A stretch of DNA of 56,284 nucleotides from Solirubrobacterales bacterium (GTDB taxonomy: Bacteria; Actinomycetota; Thermoleophilia; Solirubrobacterales; Solirubrobacteraceae), in NCBI GenBank assembly GCA_025964115.1, contig JAOPZM010000245.1:1-56284 (forward strand), read 5' to 3'. The position numbers were made by a program, and so were the translations under genes. The notes beneath the pieces were generated by a model, which did no database searches, had not been told where the DNA came from, and saw only the letters and a list, made by a program, of their open reading frames with translations. Each line of letters starts with the position of its first letter. The first letter of the stretch is position 1. Below, in pieces: positions 32,837-41,876 of this stretch.

Positions 32837-34574
32837 GATCCGCCTCGTCGTGGACCCGCTCGGGAAACATCGAGGTCGCAGGGACGCTCTCCGCGGGTTG
32901 CTCGAGCGGCAGCCTGACCGTGAAAGTCGCCCCGTGGTCCGCCTTGCTCTCGGCGTGGATGGTCCCGTGGTGGCGCTGGGCGATCTTGCGGCACAGCGCA
33001 AGGCCCATGCCGGTGCCGGGATAGGCGCGCGCGCCGTTGAGGCGCTCGAAGGCCCGGAAGATTCGAGTCGAGTACTGCGTATCGAAGCCGATCCCGTTGT
33101 CCTTGATGGTCAGCTCGGCGACGTGGTCGTCTACCTCGGCGGAGACCTCGAGCTCGGGAACCACCCCGTCGCGGCGGAACTTCAGCGCGTTGCCGAGGAG
33201 GTTCTGCAGAAGCTGGCGCATCTGAACCGGGTCGGCCTCGACGGTCGGCAGTGTCCCGATCTTCACCTGCGCGCCGCCCTCCTCGATGCCGAGCTCGAGG
33301 TCCACCAGCACCTGGGAGACGACCTCGCCGAGATCGACGGGGACGAATGGGCGCCCCTTCGTCGAGACACGCGAGAACATCAGCAGGTCGTCGATCAGCG
33401 AGCGCATCCGCCCCGCGGCGTCGCTCATCCGGCGCAGGAAGTCCTGCCCTTCCTCCGACAGGCGCTCGTGCTCGGTTGCCGTCAGCTGGGCTGCGAACGT
33501 CTGGACCTTGCGCAGCGGCTCCTGGAGGTCATGGGAGGCGATCGACGCGAACTGCTCGAGCTCGGCGTTGGACCGCGAGAGCTCCGCGGCGTGTCGAAGC
33601 AGCGCGTTCGTGCTCTCGAGGCGGGCGTTGCTGCTCGCAAGCCCCGCGTTCGCCGAGGACAACGCCGCAGCGCTGCCGAGCAGGCGCCGCATCAGCGTGA
33701 GGAAGCCGAGCGCGGCGATTGCCAGCGCGCCCAGGATCATCCATGGCAGCCACTCACGCGATCCGCTCACCGAGCTGAACAGCGAGGATCTCGTCGATGT
33801 CAGAACCACCCGCCATGTGCTTCCGGGCACAGCCACGGCCGCGAAGTAGCCGTCGCGGCCGTACGAACCGCTCGATCGACGCTGCACGGACGCGAGCAGG
33901 GCGGAGTCGCCGATGCGCCGGCCCACCGCCTGCCTCCGGTCCCGGGCCGCGACGACGTCTCCGGCGCTGTCGAGCACGTAGGCCGTGCCGGCCGGAGTCG
34001 GAACGCGCTTCAGATACCCGCCGAGAAAGCCGCTGAAGAGATCTGCCGGTGCTCCGCTGACGAGCACGCGCACGCCCGCGGCCGTCTTCAGGGACACCGC
34101 GAAGTCGATGACGCTGGAGCCAACGGGACCACTTGGCATGACATCGGAGAGCGATACCGGAGCGCCGCCGAGCACCGTCGCGAGCGCCGCCGATGAGACG
34201 ACCCGAGCACGGTCGCTGGAGCTGAGCGTTCGAGACGCGGCGATCACGCCCCGATGCTGATCGAGCAGAACCGCGTAGGCGAGGTGACCGTCAACCACCG
34301 CCCGGTCCAGGAGCCGGCCGCTCACCCTCGCGGAGCCGTACTGCACGCTGACCGAGGGCGATGACCCTGCCGATGCGAGAACCGCCTGGGTCAACGCAGA
34401 GATGACCACTGCGCGGTCGTTGAAGCGCGAGGTCAGATGCCGCCGTTCGGTGGTCTGCGTGCTGCGCAGCTGGACGGCCACGAGGACGAGCGCCACCACG
34501 CCGATCAACGCGGCGATGGCGATGATGCCGTTCGCCCTGCGCCTATCCGGACGCGACCACCAGTTGCCGTCCAT
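32823..34574 (-). CDS. Membrane sensor histidine kinase with extracytoplasmic Cache-like domain
   Basis: About 583 residues. A first membrane helix (GIIAIAALIGVVALVLVAVQL) is followed by a roughly 240-residue extracytoplasmic region resembling a Cache sensor (YVLDSAGDVVAARDRRQAVGRRI), then a second helix (WLPWMILGALAIAALGFLTL). A coiled linker of SSNARLESTNALL repeats leads to HisKA (SIASHDLQEPLRKVQTF) and HATPase (NLLGNALKF, DNGIGFD, GTGMGLALC). I prefer ATG 34574, preceded by GAGGAGAGG; the track start at 34637 is a TTG. The stimulus may be a small ligand bound by the Cache region. Confidence 0.88.
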   Translation of the reverse strand: MDGNWWSRPDRRRANGIIAIAALIGVVALVLVAVQLRSTQTTERRHLTSRFNDRAVVISALTQAVLASAGSSPSVSVQYGSARVSGRLLDRAVVDGHLAYAVLLDQHRGVIAASRTLSSSDRARVVSSAALATVLGGAPVSLSDVMPSGPVGSSVIDFAVSLKTAAGVRVLVSGAPADLFSGFLGGYLKRVPTPAGTAYVLDSAGDVVAARDRRQAVGRRIGDSALLASVQRRSSGSYGRDGYFAAVAVPGSTWRVVLTSTRSSLFSSVSGSREWLPWMILGALAIAALGFLTLMRRLLGSAAALSSANAGLASSNARLESTNALLRHAAELSRSNAELEQFASIASHDLQEPLRKVQTFAAQLTATEHERLSEEGQDFLRRMSDAAGRMRSLIDDLLMFSRVSTKGRPFVPVDLGEVVSQVLVDLELGIEEGGAQVKIGTLPTVEADPVQMRQLLQNLLGNALKFRRDGVVPELEVSAEVDDHVAELTIKDNGIGFDTQYSTRIFRAFERLNGARAYPGTGMGLALCRKIAQRHHGTIHAESKADHGATFTVRLPLEQPAESVPATSMFPERVHDEADHALV

Positions 34575-34731
34575 TGCGGATACAGCCTCTCCTCGCCGGC
34601 GCATGTGAGGCCGGTTCGCGAGAGCATCGACAGACAACTCCGTCTACTTGAGCAATTCGGCCTATCGGGCGGCAGCTGTCGCTGGTTGGTTAATCATGAG
34701 CCGATCAGGATCGACCCGGCGCAGCAACCAG

Positions 34732-34876
34732 CGGGCAGCGACCGCCCGAGCACACGCGTACGATTACCGGCACGTTGTCATCGGCCGAATGAGGTATGGC
34801 CGAGCGTACTACCGGTGCAAACTCCGGTCCATGCACGGCCCAGGGCCGTGCGTGGAGCCTCAGCCGATCAGTCGGC
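34732..34876. other. Multi-stem inverted-repeat block, possible structured RNA or terminator
   Basis: The 245-nt gap between the DUF11-like gene and the kinase gene contains six pairable stems within 145 nt. They are CGGGC/GCCCG, GTACG (34758) enclosing to CGTAC (34805), CGGCC/GGCCG inside it, ACCGG/CCGGT around TGCAAACT, a nearly perfect 29-nt hairpin (34828-34856, arms GCACGGCCC and GGGCCGTGC) and GCCGA/TCGGC. It matches no riboswitch consensus I know. The strongest hairpin could terminate the upstream minus-strand gene, while the rest would sit in the kinase mRNA leader. Confidence 0.5.
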
Positions 34877-34881
34877 GGTCC

Positions 34882-36669
34882 TCATTTGGGGACGTTGACC
34901 ACGACCGTGTTCGACGTGTGCGTGACGGTCGGGCCGCTGGCCGGGGCGCGCTGAGCGGTGTCGGTCGCGCTGTTGCTATAGGAGCCTACTTCGGTCAGCA
35001 GGTGACTGCAGTGGTAGATCGTCGAGGCACGCAACGGGAGCTTCGAGGTCCCGGGCCCACCGGTCACCGCTCCGCAGTTTTCGTCAACGAAGTTGCTGAA
35101 TTTCAGCGGCACGTTGCCCGTGTTCTTCACGACGATCTCGTATTCGACCGTCTGGCCCACTTCGCCCGTCAGCGACGAAGTCGTGAACCCGGTGTTGGTG
35201 CCGGCGATTTCCTGCAGCTTCGTGATCGAGAAATCCGGTTCCGGCGGGCATTCGATGGCCACGCCGATATCGAAGTGGCCCACGGACCCGTTCGTGCTCC
35301 ACGTCGCGTGGACGTCGACGACGCCTGCCCCGGGAGGCACGACGATCGCGACGTAGTTCGTTCCGGTCGGTCCATTGAAGGTGAATTTCGTTTTCGAGAC
35401 CACCGCCCCGTGGATCGTGATGGTCTGTGTGACGGTGTTGTTTGGCAGGTTGGGAAAGTTGCGGTAGGTGATCTTCACGTATGAACATGTGGCGGTAACC
35501 ACACCATGTTCCCCTTCTTCTGTGCCCGTTTCCGCCGGATTGGTCACGACGACAACAGGGTTCGAGGTTCGCGTGACCGGAGGCCCGTCACCGAGCGGCG
35601 GGGTGCCCGTGACGGTGGCAGCGTTGCTGTAGGCTTTTGCTTCTGTGAGCAGGTGCTGGCAGAAGTAGGTTGTCGAGGCTCCCGGAGCGACGGCTTCGCT
35701 CGGCCCGCCCGTCACCGATTGGCATTTGGCGTCGGTGAATTCGGAGAACGTGAGGGGAACGTTGCCGGTGTTGGTGACGACGATCTCGTAGTTGACCGTC
35801 TGGCCGACTTCACCCGTCAGCGGCGAACTCGTGAAGCCGGTGTTGCTGCCGGCGATTTCCTGCAGCTTTTCGATCGAGAAGCTGGGTTCAGGCGGGACGT
35901 TGACCACGACCGTGTTCGAGGTGTGCGTGATGGGCGGGACGCCGTAGCGGGCCGGCGCGTTGGCGGTGTCGGTCGCGCTGTTGCTGTACGAGCCGACTTC
36001 GGTCAGCACGTGACTGCACGTGTACGTCGAGGAGCCGCCAGTTTGGACCGTCGTCGCTCCGGGACCGCCGCTCACGGGCCCGCACTGTTCGTCTATGAAG
36101 TTGCTGAAGGTCTCCGGCACGTTTCCTGTGTTTTTGACGATGATCTCGTAGTCGACGGTCTGGCCGATCTTGCCGGTCAGCGGCGCCGAGGTGAACCCGG
36201 CTTTGCTGCCGTCGATCTTCTGCAGCTTGGTGATCGAGAAGTCCGGGTTCGCCGGACATTCCAGCGGAACGCCGAGATCGAAGTGGCCCGCGAAGCCATT
36301 TGTGTTCCACGTTGCATGATCGTCGACGACGCCGGGCCCCGGCGGTACGACGATCGGCATCGTGTTCGTGACGGTCGGCCCGTTGAAGGTGACCTGTTTT
36401 TTGGAGATAGCCGCACCGTGGATCGTGATGCTTTGGGTGACCACGTTGTTCGGGGCATTGGGGAAGTTGCGGTACGTAATGGTCAGCGACGTGCACGTCG
36501 CGGTGACCACGCCATTTTCGTTTTCGACCGTGCCCGACGTGGCGGCCAAGGCACTAGAGCCGCACAACCCGGCGAGCGCCAAGGCGAGCGTCAGGACCGC
36601 GGCAGCGGAACTCATGCGCGCCGTCCGTCCAGCGACCAGCATCGACGAAACTAGCTGACGAACCATCAT
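34882..36669 (-). CDS. Secreted DUF11/DUF7507-like repeat protein
   Basis: A 595-residue exported protein with a signal peptide (MSSAAAVLTLALALAGLCGSSALAA). It has two repeat types in the order A-B-B-A-B. Unit A, about 95 residues, starts GVVTATC, includes TYRNFPN and TQSITIHGA, and ends LECP. Unit B, about 115 residues, starts FSITKLQ, includes GQTVDYEIIVKNTGNVP and ends in VTHTSNTVVVNVP. Unit B resembles the conserved DUF11/DUF7507 beta-sandwich of bacterial surface proteins. Paired cysteines in each unit could form disulfides. No sorting signal or enzyme domain is seen. ATG 36669 is chosen after GGGGGGATGG. Confidence 0.82.
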   Translation of the reverse strand: MMVRQLVSSMLVAGRTARMSSAAAVLTLALALAGLCGSSALAATSGTVENENGVVTATCTSLTITYRNFPNAPNNVVTQSITIHGAAISKKQVTFNGPTVTNTMPIVVPPGPGVVDDHATWNTNGFAGHFDLGVPLECPANPDFSITKLQKIDGSKAGFTSAPLTGKIGQTVDYEIIVKNTGNVPETFSNFIDEQCGPVSGGPGATTVQTGGSSTYTCSHVLTEVGSYSNSATDTANAPARYGVPPITHTSNTVVVNVPPEPSFSIEKLQEIAGSNTGFTSSPLTGEVGQTVNYEIVVTNTGNVPLTFSEFTDAKCQSVTGGPSEAVAPGASTTYFCQHLLTEAKAYSNAATVTGTPPLGDGPPVTRTSNPVVVVTNPAETGTEEGEHGVVTATCSYVKITYRNFPNLPNNTVTQTITIHGAVVSKTKFTFNGPTGTNYVAIVVPPGAGVVDVHATWSTNGSVGHFDIGVAIECPPEPDFSITKLQEIAGTNTGFTTSSLTGEVGQTVEYEIVVKNTGNVPLKFSNFVDENCGAVTGGPGTSKLPLRASTIYHCSHLLTEVGSYSNSATDTAQRAPASGPTVTHTSNTVVVNVPK

Positions 36670-37257
36670 CCATCCCCCCACCCCGGCGCACCCCCGCGCC
36701 GATCGTGTTCACGAAGCCGGCGAGGCCATCGTCGGCCCGAAGCCCATGCGCGCGCAACAGTACCACCTTCTCGAACTTCTGTGCCGTGGGCTCCGCGTCG
36801 CTACGCGACCGCCCCGGCGCTCTACCGACCGCCCGAAGGGCCTATCCCCATAGGCTGTGCGATAAGGAGCGCCAGAGGCGATCACCTTGGGCCTCCGTGA
36901 TCACCCGGGTGGGCCCTCGTTCGTGCTACCCCGATCGACAGTCGCGAAACCACGCATGGCGTTCGCGCGAGGCGGCCGCCCCGGGGTTCCACGCCTCGAT
37001 CCTGCTGGAGTCGGGCGGCTCGCACGCGGTGCGAAGAGCGGCTCGGCGAGCAGCTCTGGGGCGATGCGAAATGTGAACCGGTGTTACGGCGTCGTGAAAC
37101 GGTAATGGACGATCTCCGCCTCTCTCTGCGCATACCTGCACATCACCTCACCCTTACGAGCCGTGAACAAGTGTCAACGGGTCGGGTTCGACGCCCACGC
37201 GTAGGACATCAGTCGAGTTCGCAATGGAATGTGGATAACGCATGCAATCGTGACGTC
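36670..37257. other. Divergent intergenic region, no gene recognised
   Basis: About 590 nt between two divergent secreted-protein genes. Track ORFs here (for example 36705..37076 plus and 36882..37133 minus) have Arg-rich, low-complexity translations without family resemblance and look like chance frames. Both divergent promoters should lie here, but I could not pick a convincing -35/-10 pair. I see no repeats of note. Confidence 0.55.
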
Positions 37258-38952
37258 ATGGAGTTTCCACGGGGGAATCTTCCGCAGCGACCGCGAGCGG
37301 CCATAACCTTGACGACCTTTCTGGTTGCCGTCGCCGTCGTCAACCCCGCATCCGCGGTCGCGGGATCTGCAGAGGCGGGAGCGTTCGGCCACGACCCGAC
37401 GGGGGCGCCGCCAGATGTGCGGATTCACCTCAAGCACGCCAAGGAAGTCGTGAGCGAACCAGGTAACAGTCCCGCGCCAAGCAGCAGTCCGGCGGTGGCA
37501 GGGACCGAACCGGCCCAGCCGCTCGCGACCAGCAGCCCGAGCGGGACGTCGTCAGCCACGTCAGTCGAAGGACCAGCGGTGGTGGGATGGGGAGGCAACT
37601 TCGCCGGCCAGCTCGGCGGGGGCTTCGTCAACAGCTACCTCACCTCACCGGTGTCGGTGCCGGCACTGACCGGCGTGACGCACGTGACCGCCGGATATCA
37701 CTTCAGCTTGGCGCTCACGACCGACGGCACCGTGCACGGATGGGGCGGCAACAGCTATGGCCAGCTGGGCGACGGCCAGCGATTTGACAGCTTCACGCCG
37801 ATCCCGGTCGTCGGCCTGAGCGGCGTAACGGCCGTCGCCGCTGGCGGAGCCCACGCGATCGCGTTGCTCAGCAACGGCACGGTCGCGACATGGGGCGGCA
37901 GCGCCTTCGGTGAGCTGGGCAACGGCCTGACCGGAGCAGGCAGCGAAAGCCTCAGCTACTCGAGCACCGTGCCCGTCAATCTGAAAAGCCTCGGCAACGT
38001 CGTGGCGGTCGGGGCCGGAGGGGCAAACGACGCCACGCTGTTGAGCAACGGCACGGTGATGGCCTGGGGTGAAAACAGCGCCGGGCAGATAGGGGACGGC
38101 ACGAGAGTCGAAAAACCGGTGCCCACGCTGGTGCACGGTCTCACGAACGTGAAGGCGATCGCAATCGGCGGGGACTCCTCGCACGGCAGTCATCTGCTCG
38201 CGCTGCTGAACGACGGAACCGTGATGGCAGTGGGCGCCAATGGATCGGGCCAGCTGGGCGACGGCACCATGGAAAGCAGGAGCATGCCGGTGCCGGTGAA
38301 GGGTCTCAGCGGCGTGGTGGCGGTGTCGGCCAGCCCGTCTCACAGCATGGCGCTGCTGAGCGATGGCACGATCCGCGTTTGGGGCAACAACGTCTTCGGC
38401 GAGCTCGGGGTCGGAGCCGGGCCGGAAACGTGTTACACGGCCATAGGCAGATGGGCGTGCAGCAGGGTGCCCGCTCGTGTGGGCACGCTGAGCAACGTCA
38501 CGGCGATCTCAGCGGGATGGCGATTCAGCCTCGCCGTCAGTGGCGGCAGGCTGTTCTCCTGGGGCTGGAACGAAATGGGGCGCCTGGGGAACGGCACCAC
38601 CGTCAGCACCAGCCTGCCGGTCGCAGCGGGCCCCACCAATGTCACGACGATCTCGGCTGGAGAACAGCACAGCGAGGCGCTGTTGAGCTCCGGCGCCCCG
38701 CTTCCCGAAATAGAAGTGGCGGCGGGTCTCGGTTCGCTCACGGTCAATTGGCGCTCCAGCTACGTGACCGAACGATGGTACGTTGCTCACCGCGCACTCA
38801 CATATCCGCGTTCGGAATGGCGTGAATGGGTACAGGTTCCGGCCTCGACGCGCAGCTACAGCGTCTCGGGTCTGACCAGCGGGCAGCCCTACGAAGTGAT
38901 CGTCAAGAACGCCCTCTTCGGCTGTCGGATCATTGCCGGCACGCCCCGATGA
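37258..38952 (+). CDS. Secreted seven-bladed RCC1-repeat beta-propeller protein
   Basis: A 564-residue exported protein. The signal segment is AAITLTTFLVAVAVVNPASAVAG. After a Ser/Pro/Thr-rich linker come seven RCC1 blades, each with a WGxNxxGQLG-like core: GWGGNFAGQLGGG, GWGGNSYGQLGDG, TWGGSAFGELGNG, AWGENSAGQIGDG, AVGANGSGQLGDG, VWGNNVFGELGVG and SWGWNEMGRLGNG. That is the full ring number. A C-terminal 80-residue fibronectin III-like unit follows (LTVNWRSSYVTERW, then SYSVSGLTSGQPYEVIV). The start ATG 37258 fits the signal peptide; the track start 37081 adds implausible sequence. Probably a surface binding protein. Confidence 0.85.
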   Translation: MEFPRGNLPQRPRAAITLTTFLVAVAVVNPASAVAGSAEAGAFGHDPTGAPPDVRIHLKHAKEVVSEPGNSPAPSSSPAVAGTEPAQPLATSSPSGTSSATSVEGPAVVGWGGNFAGQLGGGFVNSYLTSPVSVPALTGVTHVTAGYHFSLALTTDGTVHGWGGNSYGQLGDGQRFDSFTPIPVVGLSGVTAVAAGGAHAIALLSNGTVATWGGSAFGELGNGLTGAGSESLSYSSTVPVNLKSLGNVVAVGAGGANDATLLSNGTVMAWGENSAGQIGDGTRVEKPVPTLVHGLTNVKAIAIGGDSSHGSHLLALLNDGTVMAVGANGSGQLGDGTMESRSMPVPVKGLSGVVAVSASPSHSMALLSDGTIRVWGNNVFGELGVGAGPETCYTAIGRWACSRVPARVGTLSNVTAISAGWRFSLAVSGGRLFSWGWNEMGRLGNGTTVSTSLPVAAGPTNVTTISAGEQHSEALLSSGAPLPEIEVAAGLGSLTVNWRSSYVTERWYVAHRALTYPRSEWREWVQVPASTRSYSVSGLTSGQPYEVIVKNALFGCRIIAGTPR

Positions 38953-38961
38953 CGGGGCGTG
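38940..38961. terminator. Bidirectional hairpin terminator
   Basis: CACGCCCCG, a four-base ATGA loop and CGGGGCGTG form a perfect nine-base stem that includes the stop codon of the RCC1 gene and faces the 3' end of the convergent exonuclease gene. No T-run follows. Confidence 0.55.
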
Positions 38962-38982
38962 ACCGACGGACAAGATACGCGG

Positions 38983-39846
38983 TCACGGTGACTGCGGCAG
39001 CTTGACCTGGCGTCGCCTGCCGGCGGGAGCGGAGGGCGGCGGCACGACCGGCCCGATGTCGCCGTCCGGCGCCTCGTCCAGATCGACGATGACCGGGGCG
39101 TGATCGCTCGGCCTCGTGCCCTTGCGGGCCTGCCGGTCCACCCACGCCGCCTGCACCCGGTCGGCGACCTCGGCGGTGGCCAGCACCAGGTCGATGCGCA
39201 TGCCCAGGTCCTGATGGAACATGCCGGCGCGATAGTCCCAGTAGGTGAACACGCGCTCGGTCGGCCAGCGATCGCGCACCACGTCGTGGAGGCCCAGCGA
39301 CTGAAGGCTGGCCAGCGCCGCCCGCTCCGGCCGTGTGACATGGGTCTGGCCGACATATGCGGCCGGATCGAACACATCGACGTCGGCCGGCGCGATGTTC
39401 ATATCCCCGCATACGGCTTTCGCCGCAGGCCCGGCGCTGAGGACCCGCTGGAGCGCGGCCAGCCAGGCGAGCTTGTAGTGATAGTGCTCGGAATCCGGAG
39501 TCCGCCCGTTCGGCACATACACCGAATGAACCCGAATCCCGCCGCAGGTCGCCGACACCGCGCGCGCCTCCGGAGCCGGGAAGCCGGGTGCATCGGCCAG
39601 GCCGACGGCGACGTCCTCCAGTCCCACCCGTGAGAGGATCGCCACCCCGTTCCACTGCGCCTCGCCGTTGAGGGCGAGGGCGTAGCCGCGACTGCTCAGC
39701 TCGGCTCCGAGCAGCTGTTCGAACGCGTCGTCTGTCAGCTTGGTCTCCTGCAGGCAGACGACATCCGGTTGCCGCTCGTCCAGCCACGGCAGCAGGCGCG
39801 CCAGCCGCTGCTTGACCGAGTTCACGTTCCACGTCGCCACCCGCAT
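38983..39846 (-). CDS. xthA: Exodeoxyribonuclease III / AP endonuclease
   Basis: A 287-residue metal-dependent DNA repair nuclease of the ExoIII family, cleaving at abasic sites and degrading 3' ends. Motifs include MRVATWNVNSVKQRL at the start, DVVCLQETKLTDDAF (catalytic Glu), VHSVYVPNGR, KAVCGDMNIAPADVDVFDP, YWDYRAGMFHQDLGMRIDLVL and the final catalytic SDHAPVIVDL. The ATG at 39846 matches the family N-terminus exactly; the track ORF from 39930 is a 28-codon extension without homology. Single gene, convergent with the RCC1 gene. Confidence 0.95.
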   Translation of the reverse strand: MRVATWNVNSVKQRLARLLPWLDERQPDVVCLQETKLTDDAFEQLLGAELSSRGYALALNGEAQWNGVAILSRVGLEDVAVGLADAPGFPAPEARAVSATCGGIRVHSVYVPNGRTPDSEHYHYKLAWLAALQRVLSAGPAAKAVCGDMNIAPADVDVFDPAAYVGQTHVTRPERAALASLQSLGLHDVVRDRWPTERVFTYWDYRAGMFHQDLGMRIDLVLATAEVADRVQAAWVDRQARKGTRPSDHAPVIVDLDEAPDGDIGPVVPPPSAPAGRRRQVKLPQSP

Positions 39847-40048
39847 GGGCCTACGGTACAGGCGCCACGTGTGAGCTCTCCCGCTCTCGTTTGCGGCCGC
39901 GATCGTGAAGCTCGTTCGACCCCGAGACAATCCCGAGCGGACATGGTCGATCAGGAGGGTCCGCGTCGCTCGCGCCGCAGAATCGGTGACACGTCTGAAA
40001 GAGGGGCTCAGATAGGCCGCGCCGCCAGCTTTAGGGCACTGCCATGAC

Positions 40049-41335
40049 TCATGCCCGCGGCCTGAAGGCGCAGTCCATCCGCTTGATTCCGTGGATGAAC
40101 GCGCTGCGCAACAGCTCCGGCTCCTGCGCCTCGATGTCGGGAATCACTCGAAGGAGCTCGCCAAATATGGAGCGAAGCTGCGTCCGCGCCAGCGAGGCGC
40201 CCAGGCAGTAGTGCGGTCCACCGCCACCGAACCCGAGGTGACGGTTCGGATCTCGTCTCACGTCGAAGCGCCAGGGATCCTCGAATGCCTGCTCGTCGCG
40301 GTTGCCCGAGTGATAGAAGAGCACCACCTTCTCCCCTGCCGGCAGGCGCTGGCCATGGAGCTCGACCTCCCGCGTGGTCGTGCGACGGAAGCTCATCACC
40401 GGCGAGGCCCAGCGCACGAACTCCTCAACGGCAGCCGGCAGGCGCTCGTCGAGGTCCTCGATCAGTAGCGCGCGCTGGTCCGGATTGAGGCTCAACGCAC
40501 GCATCGCATGCGAGGTCGTGTGGCGGGTGGTGTCGTTGCCGGCCACCGAGAGGAGTACGAAGAAAGCTGCGATCTCCGCGTGCGTAAGGCGCTCGCCGTC
40601 GACCTCGGCCTGGACGAGGGCGGTCATCAGGTCATCGGCCGGGCTCTTCTGACGGTGGGCGGCCAGTTCGGTGGCGAACGTCGTCAGCGTCCACAACGCC
40701 TCGCCGACCACCTCGATCGGCTGACGATCGCCGAACGCCTCGGGGTCGGACGTGGTGACGAGCAGATCGGCGGCGGCTACCACCCGCTCCCGGTCCGCGT
40801 CCGGCACCCCGATCATGTCCGAGATCGTGACCAGCGGCAGTCGCTTGGCGATGAGCTCGACGAAGTCGCCCCCGCCGCTCGGCGCCGCCTCCGCGACGAT
40901 CCGCTGCGCGTTCACTCGGATGCCCTCCTCGATGCGAGCCACCTGCCGGGGGGTGAACGCGGAGGAGACGAGGCCGCGCAGCTTCGTGTGTCGTGGCGCG
41001 TCCATCGCCAGGAACGACATCGAAGCCTCGAGGAACTCCGGCGGCGCGTCGGCGAACTGCGTGCCCTGCCCGGAGCAGAACGTCTCAGGATCTCGGGAGA
41101 TGCGGCGCACGTCTTCGTAGCGCACGATCGCCCAATAGCCCATCCGCCCCTGGTCGGGGATGCCCATGAGATCCTCGGGCGGCTGGTGATGCGAGATCGG
41201 AGCATGGTGGCGAAGCTCAGCGAAGTAGCGGTCGCGATCCTCGGCCGGCCTACCCCAGAAATCAAGTGAACCCAGGTCCACCTGCGACGAGTGAGGGTTC
41301 CTCGAAACCACCACAGCGCGCGACTCTACACCCAT
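40049..41335 (-). CDS. Cytochrome P450
   Basis: A 428-residue soluble bacterial P450. The heme-thiolate motif is LGFGGGGPHYCLGASLAR, the I-helix oxygen-activation motif is SVAGNDTTRHTTSHAM, and the ExxR of the K helix is in AAVEEFVRWASPVMSFRRT. MDAPRHTKLRGLVSSAFTPRQVARI is the typical C-helix region. The type resembles actinobacterial CYP125/CYP142/CYP124-like enzymes that oxidise steroid or lipid chains, but I would not name the subfamily. Ferredoxin and reductase partners are not nearby. ATG at 41335. Confidence 0.94.
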   Translation of the reverse strand: MGVESRAVVVSRNPHSSQVDLGSLDFWGRPAEDRDRYFAELRHHAPISHHQPPEDLMGIPDQGRMGYWAIVRYEDVRRISRDPETFCSGQGTQFADAPPEFLEASMSFLAMDAPRHTKLRGLVSSAFTPRQVARIEEGIRVNAQRIVAEAAPSGGGDFVELIAKRLPLVTISDMIGVPDADRERVVAAADLLVTTSDPEAFGDRQPIEVVGEALWTLTTFATELAAHRQKSPADDLMTALVQAEVDGERLTHAEIAAFFVLLSVAGNDTTRHTTSHAMRALSLNPDQRALLIEDLDERLPAAVEEFVRWASPVMSFRRTTTREVELHGQRLPAGEKVVLFYHSGNRDEQAFEDPWRFDVRRDPNRHLGFGGGGPHYCLGASLARTQLRSIFGELLRVIPDIEAQEPELLRSAFIHGIKRMDCAFRPRA

Positions 41336-41354
41336 CTACCGGGTGAGGAGCGCG

Positions 41355-41705
41355 TCAGCTTCGTTGCGACAGCGCAGCACGTGCCGCGCTGCCGCGGCGG
41401 CCGTAAAGCAGTCGCTTGGGCACTGGCACCGGGCTGAGGCGCCTCACGGCCGTCGCAAGTAACAGGCGTGGCTCGAGTTTCGCCAGCAGGTACACGAACT
41501 CGCGCCGGTCGGCGGCCGTCAGCGAGCCCGGCCGTCCTCGCGCGCGGACGAGCAGCGTCAACAGACGGCGGCGTTGGGCGCGGTCGAGCTTGCTGAGATG
41601 ACGGTGAGCCAAGACGCCCACCTCGGCGACGAGCAGCAGCCGGGCGACCGGCACTCCACGGCTCAGGCGCTTGACCCACCGGGATCTCGATAGAAGACGG
41701 AGCAC
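41355..41705 (-). CDS. Small basic conserved hypothetical protein
   Basis: A 116-residue Arg/Leu-rich protein with no signal peptide. The sequence VARLLLVAEVGVLAHRHLSKLDRAQRRRLLTLLVRARG and LTAADRREFVYLLAKLEPRLLL resembles small proteins common in Solirubrobacterales, which I recall only as hypothetical. The segment VPVARLLLVAEVGVLAHRHL may associate with a membrane. GTG start with AGGATGACCGG upstream. It lies just upstream of the P450 gene on the same strand (19 nt from its start), so the two may be cotranscribed. Function unknown. Confidence 0.6.
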   Translation of the reverse strand: MLRLLSRSRWVKRLSRGVPVARLLLVAEVGVLAHRHLSKLDRAQRRRLLTLLVRARGRPGSLTAADRREFVYLLAKLEPRLLLATAVRRLSPVPVPKRLLYGRRGSAARAALSQRS

Positions 41706-41876
41706 CCGGTCATCCTAGAGAGGAGGGGGGCTCGCCGGCGAGGCTCGGCTCGAATCTCGGCCGCACCCACCCGCGGCCCCGGGCTGCGCTTCCCAGACGG
41801 TCGTGAGAACCGCGAATCGAGATCTTTGGCCGGAAGGCCATATGACCGCGGCCTCCTCCAGGTCACGATCCTCGGG

